DNA of 5,723 bases from assembly GCA_031282235.1 (NCBI GenBank), contig JAITED010000184.1:1-5723 (forward strand). Direction: 5' to 3'. Below the pieces are notes generated by a model, which saw only the letters and a program-made list of their open reading frames with translations, made no database searches and was not told where the DNA came from. Both the position numbers and the translations under genes were made by a program. Source of the DNA: Propionibacteriaceae bacterium. Lineage in GTDB: Bacteria > Actinomycetota > Actinomycetes > Propionibacteriales > Propionibacteriaceae. Positions 1 to 4,530 of this stretch are shown here, piece by piece (positions within the stretch are counted from its first letter, which is position 1; each line of letters begins with the position of its first letter).

Positions 1-7
1 CACCCTT

Positions 8-25
8 CATGCTGCGCGCAGCATG
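8..25. repeat. 18-bp perfect palindrome
   Basis: The sequence CATGCTGCGCGCAGCATG reads identically on both strands with no spacer. It lies just left of the REP-like repeat copies and is not part of the repeated unit, because nothing like it precedes the second copy. It could form a cruciform or hairpin, be a protein-binding site, or be the tail of a terminator for a gene lying left of the window. Only the symmetry is seen; the role is unknown. Confidence 0.6.
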
Positions 26-36
26 ACTCCTTTGAA

Positions 37-267
37 GCCCCCTGCTCGAAGGGGTGGCAGGCGCAGCCTGACGGGGGTTACCTCCCCGCGCCACTCACCA
101 ACAACCCCCGCCGACTAACGTCGGCACCCCCTTTGAAAAGGGGGCATCATTTGTAGCCCCCTGCTCGAAGGGGGTGGCAGGCGCAGCCTGACGGGGGTTA
201 CCTCCCCGCGCCACTCACTAACAACCCCCGCCGACTTACGTCGGCACCCCCTTCGCGGGAAGGGGGC
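37..267. repeat. Two tandem copies of a REP-pair (BIME-like) intergenic repeat
   Basis: Copy 1 runs from 37 to 145 and copy 2 from 156 to 267, offset by about 120 bp. Bases 61-120 and 181-240 differ at only two positions. Each copy holds two related modules in opposite orientation. The left module (37-80; 156-200), read on the minus strand, goes AACCCCCG, a short stem GTCAGGC/GCCTG, then ACCCCCTTC and a closing GGGGGC. The right module (103-145; 223-267), read on the plus strand, goes AACCCCCGCCGAC, loop, GTCGGCACCCCCTT, closing GGGGGC. A linker of about 22 bp (CCTCCCCGCGCCACTCAC...) joins them. The terminal G/C stems are 8 bp in both right modules (127-134 with 137-144; 247-254 with 259-266), and one pair changes from T-A to C-G between copies, so the structure is kept. 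This is the architecture of REP doublets or small non-autonomous mobile elements. No coding sequence is present in 1-341. Confidence 0.8.
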
Positions 268-280
268 TAATGCGGAAACG

Positions 281-334
281 ATACGAGAAAGCCACCTAAG
301 ACAATACGTATGTCCTAGGTGGCTTTTCTCGTAT
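281..334 (-). terminator. Intrinsic terminator of the ribosomal operon, downstream of rplQ
   Basis: The arms are 281-303 and 311-334, around a 7-base loop. They match over their whole length apart from one extra base in the right arm and one mismatch. In minus-strand RNA the mismatch becomes a G-U wobble, so the stem is continuous for the rplQ transcript, whereas plus-strand RNA would have an A-C mismatch there. The core GCCACCUAGG is flanked by A-rich and U-rich tracts inside the stem (GAGAAAAGCC and GGCUUUCUC), the usual layout of a rho-independent terminator able to act in both directions. It starts 7 bases beyond the rplQ stop codon. Confidence 0.85.
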
Positions 335-341
335 GTGAGGT

Positions 342-905
342 TTACGCCTCGGCGGCGGCACCTTCGGGGGTCTCGCCATCGGCGGCGGCGATAGCCTCCT
401 CGATGACTGCAACAGCTTCCGTATCGGCTTCCGGCTCGGCGGCTTCCGTAACGTCCTCCGGCTCGGACACTACCGGAGCGGTTTTCTCCGGCGCAGTGGC
501 GCTAGCTTTGGTGCTAGGGCGGGCAGTTTTCTTCGGCTTCGCGTTGAGCGCTTCGGTGACAATCTCAATAATCGCCATCGGAGCGCCATCACCTTTGCGC
601 TGCCCGGTCTTGGTAATCCGGGTGTAGCCACCGTCCCGCCCAGCGAGCGCCGGGGCGATTTCGGTGAACAGCACATGCAGCACACCCTTGTCAGTGATGG
701 TTTTCGCCACCAGACGCCGGGCGGCTAAATCGCCGCGCTTGGCTTTGGTGATGAGGTGCTCCGCGATGGGGCGTACCCGCTTGGCTCGGGTTTCGGTTGT
801 GGTTATCTTGCCATGCTCAAAGAGTTGGCTGGCAAGGTTCGCCATAATAATCCGCTCGTGCGACGGGCTGCCACCGATGCGTGGCCCTTTAGTTGGCTTA
901 GGCAT
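342..905 (-). CDS. rplQ: 50S ribosomal protein L17 (bL17) with acidic C-terminal tail
   Basis: L17 is a large-subunit protein near the peptide exit tunnel rim. Residues 1-121 form the whole conserved domain. It opens MPKPTKGPRIGGSPSHER, where bacterial L17 has the conserved G-R/G-S-H-R region, and continues with ITTTETRAKRVRPIAEHLITKAKRGD (about 35-59) and the end motif GGYTRITKTGQRKGDGAPM (92-110). Residues 122-187 are an extra tail rich in Ala, Pro, Thr and Glu. It starts basic (KPKK) and then turns acidic, with 15 Asp/Glu in residues 140-187. Such tails are common in actinobacterial L17, whereas the E. coli protein ends near residue 127. The start has a good CAGGAAG ribosome-binding site about 8 bases upstream. 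The gene is the last of the operon, 43 bases after rpoA and just before the terminator. truA, a frequent next gene in this phylum, is not present in the 341 bases that follow. Confidence 0.97.
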   Translation of the reverse strand: MPKPTKGPRIGGSPSHERIIMANLASQLFEHGKITTTETRAKRVRPIAEHLITKAKRGDLAARRLVAKTITDKGVLHVLFTEIAPALAGRDGGYTRITKTGQRKGDGAPMAIIEIVTEALNAKPKKTARPSTKASATAPEKTAPVVSEPEDVTEAAEPEADTEAVAVIEEAIAAADGETPEGAAAEA

Positions 906-948
906 TTCTTACTTCCTGGTTGTGTGTATGCGGGTTTGGTCGCGGTTG

Positions 949-1920
949 TTAAGCCTCAACAAGACCTATCGGGTCAAAACCGGGAACGCCATCTTTCAAG
1001 GTGTACCCATGTTCTGCAAGCCTCGATTTCACCTCGTCAATCGACTTATCGCCGAAGTTTCGGATGTCTTTCAGATCCTGTTCGCTGCGGCTGATGAGGT
1101 CACCGATGGTGTGGATGCCCTCACGCTTTAAGCAGTTGTAGGAACGCACCGTCAGCTTCAACCGTTCGATGGGAGCCACAAAGTCAGCGGAGAGTTGGTC
1201 ATCCACCGCCACGGTGCCAATCTCGACACCCTCGGCTTCCAAGTTCAACTCGCGCGCCAAACCGAACAGCTCAGTGAGCGTTTTGCCAGCTGAGGCTACC
1301 GCGTCGCGCGGCGTAATCGACGGTTTGGTTTCCACATCTAGGATGAGGCGGTCAAAGTCCGTGCGGGACTCAAACCGGGTGGCCTCCACCTTGTAGGTGA
1401 CTTTCAGCACCGGAGAGTAAATCGAATCAATCGCAATCCAACCGATAGCCGCGTCGGCGTCGTCGTTCTGCACGCTCGATACGTAACCGCGACCGCGTTC
1501 CACTAGCAACTCCATCTCCAACGTGCCCTCATTGGTGAGGGTGGCGATGTGCAGCTCGGGGTTGAAAATCTCCACATCGGAGGGTGCCTGAATATCGGCG
1601 GCGGTGACGGCACCAGCCCCGGACTTGCGTAGGTGCATGGATACCGGCATATCAGCTTCAGAGCTTAAGACCAGTTGCTTGATGCTTAGGATGATTTCAG
1701 TGACATCCTCTACCACGCCGGGGAGGGTGGAGAACTCGTGTTGTACTCCCTCAATCCGAATGGCCGTAACGGCTGCGCCCGGAATGGACGACAGCAGCGT
1801 GCGGCGCAACGAGTTCCCGAGGGTGTAGCCGAAACCGGGCTCCAACGGGTTGATGATGAACCTAGAGCGCAAGGGGCTTACAACCTCTTCCCTCAGGTCT
1901 GGACGCTGTGCAATCAGCAT
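949..1920 (-). CDS. rpoA: DNA-directed RNA polymerase subunit alpha
   Basis: Alpha dimerises to seed core RNA polymerase assembly, and its C-terminal domain touches UP-element DNA and activators. The N-terminal assembly domain shows LEPGFGYTLGNSLRRTLLSS (26-45), with the conserved Arg pair at 39-40, then GVQHEFSTLPGVVEDVTEI (58-76). A linker at about 228-247 leads to the C-terminal domain (about 248-310). There LTVRSYNCLK (256-265) carries Arg259, equivalent to the DNA-contacting R265 of E. coli, and NFGDKSIDEVK (288-298) is the second helix-hairpin-helix DNA contact. Its 323 residues fall slightly short of many actinobacterial alphas, the difference lying in the C-terminal tail. The start is supported by the AAAGGAAAC site 7-8 bases upstream and by the family-typical N-terminus MLIAQRP. 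It lies 98 bases after rpsD, with a hairpin in that spacer. Confidence 0.98.
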   Translation of the reverse strand: MLIAQRPDLREEVVSPLRSRFIINPLEPGFGYTLGNSLRRTLLSSIPGAAVTAIRIEGVQHEFSTLPGVVEDVTEIILSIKQLVLSSEADMPVSMHLRKSGAGAVTAADIQAPSDVEIFNPELHIATLTNEGTLEMELLVERGRGYVSSVQNDDADAAIGWIAIDSIYSPVLKVTYKVEATRFESRTDFDRLILDVETKPSITPRDAVASAGKTLTELFGLARELNLEAEGVEIGTVAVDDQLSADFVAPIERLKLTVRSYNCLKREGIHTIGDLISRSEQDLKDIRNFGDKSIDEVKSRLAEHGYTLKDGVPGFDPIGLVEA

Positions 1921-1967
1921 ATTTGTTTCCTTTCCACCCCGACCGCTATCTGACGAGGCGATTTAGT

Positions 1968-1991
1968 GGTTCCAAGCGGGAGCTTGGCACC
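1968..1991 (-). other. Hairpin in the rpsD-rpoA spacer
   Basis: The arms CCAAGC (1972-1977) and GCTTGG (1982-1987) enclose a 4-base loop. After one mismatch the stem extends through GGT (1968-1970) and ACC (1989-1991). On the transcript it lies about 30 bases after the rpsD stop and about 50 bases before the rpoA start. No U-tract follows, so it is not a complete terminator. It could be an RNA processing or stability element that tunes rpoA relative to the ribosomal genes, which is inference. Confidence 0.5.
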
Positions 1992-2018
1992 ATGTTTTTG
2001 CTGTGGCTTTAACCCCGT

Positions 2019-2624
2019 TTACTTGGAGTAAAGCTCGACGATGGCTTGCTCGTTCACGTCGATTACGATCTGTTCGCGAATCGGCAGTTGGTGAACGAAG
2101 ATACGCATCCGAGAGGGGCGAGCAGTGAGCCAGCCGGGGATGGTGTCCTCTTTCCACGTCTCCCGCGCCAGCACGAACGGTACGGCGTTGAGGCTTTTCT
2201 CCCTAACGTCAACGATGTCCAGCGGGGTGACTCGGTAGCTGGGGATGTTCACTTTCTTGCCGTTGACTAGGAAGTGACCATGCGTGACCAGTTGGCGCGC
2301 CTGACGGCGGGTTTGCGCAAAACCAGCACGATAAACCACGTTGTCAAGACGGGTTTCCAGCAACTGCAACAGCATGTCACCGGTTTTGCCGCTCATACGG
2401 GAAGCCTCCTCGTAATAGTTACGGAACTGCTTCTCCAGCACGCCGTAAGCAAAACGAGCCTTCTGCTTCTCTTTCATCTGCAGCGAGTACTCGCTGTCTT
2501 TTGTGCGTCCGCGGCCATGCACGCCCGGTGGGTAGGAACGACGGGCGTAAGCCTTGTCGTTGCCCACCAAATCGGTGCCGTAACGGCGGGACTTTTTAGT
2601 GATGGGGCCAGTGTAACGGGCCAT
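2019..2624 (-). CDS. rpsD: 30S ribosomal protein S4 (uS4), zinc-free form
   Basis: S4 is a primary 16S rRNA-binding protein that nucleates 5'-domain assembly. In E. coli it also represses the alpha operon by binding its leader mRNA. The 201 residues match the family length. The N-terminus MARYTGPITKKSRRYGTDL keeps the family frame, but the Cys positions of the zinc-binding version (C-x2-C in the same place) are Thr/Lys/Ser here, so this is the C-minus form usual in actinobacteria. YPPGVHGRGRTKDSEYSLQM (31-50) and EKQKARF (52-58) are conserved. The S4 RNA-binding fold follows at about 91-155, with TRLDNVVYRAG (91-101), TRRQARQLVTHGHF (105-118) and VNGKKVNIPSYRV (120-132). The C-terminus VELYSK is typical. 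A strong AGAGGA site sits 10 bases before the ATG. The gene follows rpsK by 38 bases. Confidence 0.98.
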   Translation of the reverse strand: MARYTGPITKKSRRYGTDLVGNDKAYARRSYPPGVHGRGRTKDSEYSLQMKEKQKARFAYGVLEKQFRNYYEEASRMSGKTGDMLLQLLETRLDNVVYRAGFAQTRRQARQLVTHGHFLVNGKKVNIPSYRVTPLDIVDVREKSLNAVPFVLARETWKEDTIPGWLTARPSRMRIFVHQLPIREQIVIDVNEQAIVELYSK

Positions 2625-2662
2625 GTTCGATTAGTCCTCTCAAGTTCTCTTTAGTGGGTTTA

Positions 2663-3073
2663 CTAGACGCGGCGACGCTTCGGAGGGCGGCAACCGTTGT
2701 GTGGCATCGGCGTGATGTCGGAGATGGTGCCGACCTCAAGCCCAGCTGACGTCAAGGAACGGATTGCCGTTTCCCGACCGGAGCCTGGCCCTTTGACTAG
2801 CACATCTACCCGCTTCATACCGTGCTCAATCGCGCGGCGCGCAGCAGCCTCAGCGGCCATCTGCGCAGCGAACGGGGTAGATTTACGCGAACCCTTGAAC
2901 CCGACCGTACCAGCCGAAGCCCATGAGATTACCGCACCCGTGGGGTCAGTAATCGAGATGATGGTGTTGTTGAACGTACTCTTGATATGGGCCTGACCCA
3001 CAATCACGTTCTTCTTCTCTTTGCGGCGCACCTTGGTCTTAGCCTGGGCGCCTTTACGAGTGGCAGTAGCCAT
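2663..3073 (-). CDS. rpsK: 30S ribosomal protein S11 (uS11)
   Basis: S11 lies on the small-subunit platform, touches 16S rRNA at the mRNA exit side and helps keep decoding accurate. The 136-residue length is normal for the phylum, with a short basic N-terminal extension (ATRKGAQAKTKVRRKEKKN). The conserved core begins at AHIKSTFNNTIISITDPTG (28-46) and includes WASAGTVGFKGSRKSTPFAAQ (51-71) and VKGPGSGRETAIRSL (93-107). The C-terminus TPMPHNGCRPPKRRRV carries the Asn-Gly pair known as an isoaspartate site in S11. An AGGAGAG site lies 10 bases before the ATG. The 84-base spacer from rpsM contains a 7-bp hairpin (3130-3136 with 3143-3149) without a U-tract. Confidence 0.98.
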   Translation of the reverse strand: MATATRKGAQAKTKVRRKEKKNVIVGQAHIKSTFNNTIISITDPTGAVISWASAGTVGFKGSRKSTPFAAQMAAEAAARRAIEHGMKRVDVLVKGPGSGRETAIRSLTSAGLEVGTISDITPMPHNGCRPPKRRRV

Positions 3074-3129
3074 AAGTCTTTAACTCTCCTGGAAGTTTGC
3101 TTTTCTCAAGTGGTGAAAACCGTATCTCG

Positions 3130-3149
3130 CCTTGCCTTTTACGGCAAAG
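3130..3149 (-). other. Hairpin in the rpsM-rpsK spacer
   Basis: CTTTGCC and GGCAAGG pair (one G-U) around a 6-base loop in the minus-strand transcript, starting about 8 bases after the rpsM stop codon. No U-run follows it. It may be a weak attenuator, a processing site or chance; only the pairing is seen. Confidence 0.4.
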
Positions 3150-3157
3150 CCCAAAGA

Positions 3158-3571
3158 TTAGCGGGCTTTCTTCTTTCCGGCAACGGTCTGCTTCTTGCCC
3201 TTGCGGGTGCGGGCGTTGGTGCGAGTACGCTGTCCGCGCACCGGCAACCCGGCGCGATGCCGCCGCCCTTGATAGGTGCCAATCTCAATCTTGGAGCGAA
3301 TATCAGCAGCCACTTGGCGGCGCAGATCGCCCTCTAGGCCGCGCTCTGCCATGCCGTCGGAACGCAGCGTGCCAGCACGATAGTTCTCGTCGATAAAGTC
3401 GCGGATTTTCACAAGGTCAGCATCGCTGATGTCTTTGATGCGGATGTCACCACTGACGCCAGTGGCTTCCAGAATCTTTTTGGCACGGGTTTTTCCAATC
3501 CCGTACACGTAGGTAAGTGCGATTTCTAGCCGCTTTTCGCGCGGCAAATCCACACCCTCTAGGCGTGCCAT
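3158..3571 (-). CDS. rpsM: 30S ribosomal protein S13 (uS13) with an apparent 13-residue insertion
   Basis: S13 sits in the small-subunit head, contacts the large-subunit protein L5 across bridge B1b and reaches toward the A- and P-site tRNAs with its C-terminal tail. The N-terminus MARLEGVDLPREKRLEIALTY, the helix-two-turn-helix GIGKTRAKKIL (24-34), and the tail PVRGQRTRTNARTRKGKK (110-127) identify it firmly. The protein is 137 residues against about 124 for remembered actinobacterial homologues. The whole difference falls between NYR (63-65) and LEGDLRR (79-85), where homologues read straight through as N-(Y/L)-(R/K)-V-EGDLRR; the extra stretch is AGTLRSDGMAERG (66-78). The reading frame is intact on both sides. 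The Shine-Dalgarno is only GAAAGGGG (3577-3584), 5 bases from the ATG, weaker than those of rpsK or rpsD. A long structured leader precedes it. Confidence 0.97.
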   Translation of the reverse strand: MARLEGVDLPREKRLEIALTYVYGIGKTRAKKILEATGVSGDIRIKDISDADLVKIRDFIDENYRAGTLRSDGMAERGLEGDLRRQVAADIRSKIEIGTYQGRRHRAGLPVRGQRTRTNARTRKGKKQTVAGKKKAR

Positions 3572-3628
3572 AAAGGCCCCTTTCGGTTTAACGTATGCGA
3601 AAGTGTTGGCGTGTGGCGCCCCGTGGTT

Positions 3629-3672
3629 CCCCCAATGTTTCTTGGGGGCGGGCTCGGGCTTTCGCTCCCGAG
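3629..3672 (-). other. Two adjacent stable hairpins before rpsM
   Basis: In transcript order, the first hairpin (3672-3653) pairs CTCGG with CCGAG and then GC with GC around a GAAA tetraloop, leaving a two-base bulge. Four bases later the second hairpin (3648-3629) pairs CCCCCAA with TTGGGGG around the 6-base loop GAAACA. It is followed by AACCACGGGG rather than by U residues, so it is not a standard terminator. Both stems are perfect as written and GC-rich, so they should form in the RNA. They lie 58-101 bases before the rpsM start codon. Confidence 0.65.
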
Positions 3673-3841
3673 GTGTCTAAAACACTTTGCAGTGTTATCA
3701 GACTTGCGCGTTTCGCTCTAGGTTTACCGTGAGCGGTGGCGCAGTGTGCCAGCACGTTGTTTTTTGGTTTTGCCTGAGTCATCCCAGACTTTTCGTTATG
3801 TGTCGTCAGCGCTGGAGGCCAGAGCTTTCGAGTTGTCTCTC

Positions 3842-3858
3842 GCGGGGTTCACCCCCGC
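3842..3858 (-). other. GC-rich hairpin downstream of rpmJ
   Basis: GCGGGG and CCCCGC form a 6-bp stem around a 5-base loop, 39 bases beyond the rpmJ stop codon. The following transcript sequence is GAGAGACAACTC, with no U-tract. It could protect the 3' end of an infA-rpmJ transcript after processing, or mark the start of the leader region. No further evidence is available. Confidence 0.5.
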
Positions 3859-3897
3859 AGGGCTATGTACTTGTCAAGAAATAGTTGGGTTTACTGC

Positions 3898-4011
3898 TTA
3901 ACCTTGACGCTGTTTGTGGCGCGGGTTGATGCAGATCACCCGGACAACCCCACGGCGACGAATCACCTTGCAGTTGTCACAAATCTTCTTGACGCTCGGC
4001 TGAACTTTCAT
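3898..4011 (-). CDS. rpmJ: 50S ribosomal protein L36 (bL36), zinc-binding form
   Basis: This 37-residue protein is complete, from ATG at 4011 to TAA at 3898. L36 is the smallest large-subunit protein and packs against 23S rRNA. The sequence MKVQPSVKKICDNCKVIRRR is followed by GVVRVICINPRHKQRQG. Cys11, Cys14, Cys27 and His32 form the complete C-x2-C...C-x4-H zinc site, so this is the zinc-dependent (C-plus) form rather than the zinc-independent paralogue that replaces it under zinc starvation. A strong AAGGAGAC site (4018-4025) lies 6 bases before the start, inside the 18-base gap from infA, so translation of the pair is probably closely linked. The order infA-rpmJ-rpsM is the standard bacterial one. 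Confidence 0.97.
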   Translation of the reverse strand: MKVQPSVKKICDNCKVIRRRGVVRVICINPRHKQRQG

Positions 4012-4029
4012 TCGAGTGTCTCCTTGGAT

Positions 4030-4251
4030 TTATTTGTGGCGGTAGACAATACGACCCCGGGTGAGGTCATACGGCGAGAGTTCCAGCACCACCCGATCCT
4101 GCGGCAGGATACGGATGTAGTGTTGCCGCATTTTGCCACTGATGATGGCAAGCACGCGGTGGCCGTTCTCCAACTCAACCCGAAACATCGCGTTGGGTAG
4201 AGCTTCTACGACCACACCCTCCAGTTCGAGGGTGCCCTCTTTTTTCGCCAT
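4030..4251 (-). CDS. infA: Translation initiation factor IF-1
   Basis: IF-1 is a single OB-fold protein that occupies the A-site region of the 30S subunit during initiation and supports IF-2 and IF-3. All 73 residues align with the family: MAKKEGTLELEG, VVEALPNAMFRVELENGH (14-31), SGKMRQHYIRILPQDRV (38-54), ELSPYDLTRGRIVYRHK (57-73). One position stands out. Where E. coli and the mycobacteria read A-H-I-S-G-K-M-R, this protein has A-I-I-S-G-K-M-R, with Ile36 encoded by ATC (plus-strand bases 4144-4146). The start is fixed by the family N-terminus. The nearest purine-rich box, GGGAG (4255-4259), is only 3 bases from the ATG, unusually close. It is the first gene of the minus-strand cluster. 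secY, adk and map, which often precede infA, are absent here and a divergent transporter gene lies upstream instead. Confidence 0.97.
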   Translation of the reverse strand: MAKKEGTLELEGVVVEALPNAMFRVELENGHRVLAIISGKMRQHYIRILPQDRVVLELSPYDLTRGRIVYRHK

Positions 4252-4474
4252 AAACTCCCGTACTTCTCGTATTCTCTAGTTACCCAGTACACGCCGTATC
4301 CGGAGTGCACCTGTCGCCGTGCCGTTACGTTCGTATCTGCTCGCACGCGCACAACAACAGCAGCCCTGGTAGGCCGCCCAAATATGCTATCCGGTATGAG
4401 TGCCGCACCCCAAATCGGCGGGCACCGAAAACCCTAGACCCAGCGCACATCAGCGCCCAGATTACGGCGCAATG

Positions 4475-4499
4475 TGACAGATTTTCGTATTATCTGGCA
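4475..4499 (+). promoter_or_regulatory. Interrupted inverted repeat over a possible -10 box; candidate operator
   Basis: The half-sites TGACAGAT (4475-4482) and ATCTGGCA (4492-4499) are inverted copies matching at 7 of 8 positions, centred on a 9-base spacer. TATTAT (4488-4493), close to the TATAAT consensus, lies inside the element on the plus strand. On the minus strand the same bases read GATAAT-like. No good -35 hexamer is visible at the right distance for either strand. Lying 32 bases before the GTG of the ABC ATPase gene, this is where a repressor would be expected to act on transporter transcription. The remaining bases of the 4252-4530 intergenic region show no clear promoter for infA. 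Confidence 0.4.
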
Positions 4500-4530
4500 A
4501 AAGTGCCTTGGAGTCTGAGAAACTAGTTTA

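Larger units (their letters stand above)
3572..3897 (-). promoter_or_regulatory. Structured gene-free spacer between rpmJ and rpsM; candidate mRNA leader
   Basis: This 326-base stretch breaks an otherwise tightly packed operon. In minus-strand order it holds a TTGACA box (3872-3877), a GC hairpin (3842-3858), a 6-bp hairpin with a 4-base loop (3681-3696) that could alternatively pair with GTGT at 3673-3676, a GNRA-type hairpin (3653-3672), and a 7-bp hairpin (3629-3648). The rpsM ribosome-binding site follows. The TTGACA box has no convincing -10 partner 16-18 bases downstream, so the promoter is uncertain. In E. coli the equivalent position before rpsM is the S4-binding leader that controls the operon. 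This region occupies the same place and is well folded, so it may serve the same purpose. That is inference; the fold has not been shown to match the E. coli pseudoknot. A 64-codon open frame (3588-3782) inside it lacks coding support. Confidence 0.5.

Noticed and set aside
37..267. Short CRISPR-like array
   Set aside because: Only two units about 120 bp long repeat in tandem with no variable spacers of uniform length, and each unit is internally inverted, which fits REP/MITE elements and not CRISPR.
319..627. Plus-strand open frame of 102 codons opposite rplQ
   Set aside because: It overlaps the terminator arm and the repetitive Ala/Glu codons of the L17 tail, whose complement gives a Ser/Ala-rich open frame by composition alone.
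3588..3782. 64-codon minus-strand open frame between rpmJ and rpsM (MTQAKPKNNVLAHCATAHG...)
   Set aside because: It has no Shine-Dalgarno before the ATG, its codons run through two strong hairpins, and the product is not recognisable. More likely chance within a structured leader, though a leader peptide is not excluded.
3849..3877. TTGACA at 3872-3877 as the -35 of a full promoter for rpsM
   Set aside because: The bases 16-18 downstream on the minus strand are in the GGGGGTGAAC run, with nothing like TATAAT, so a complete sigma-70-type promoter is not supported.
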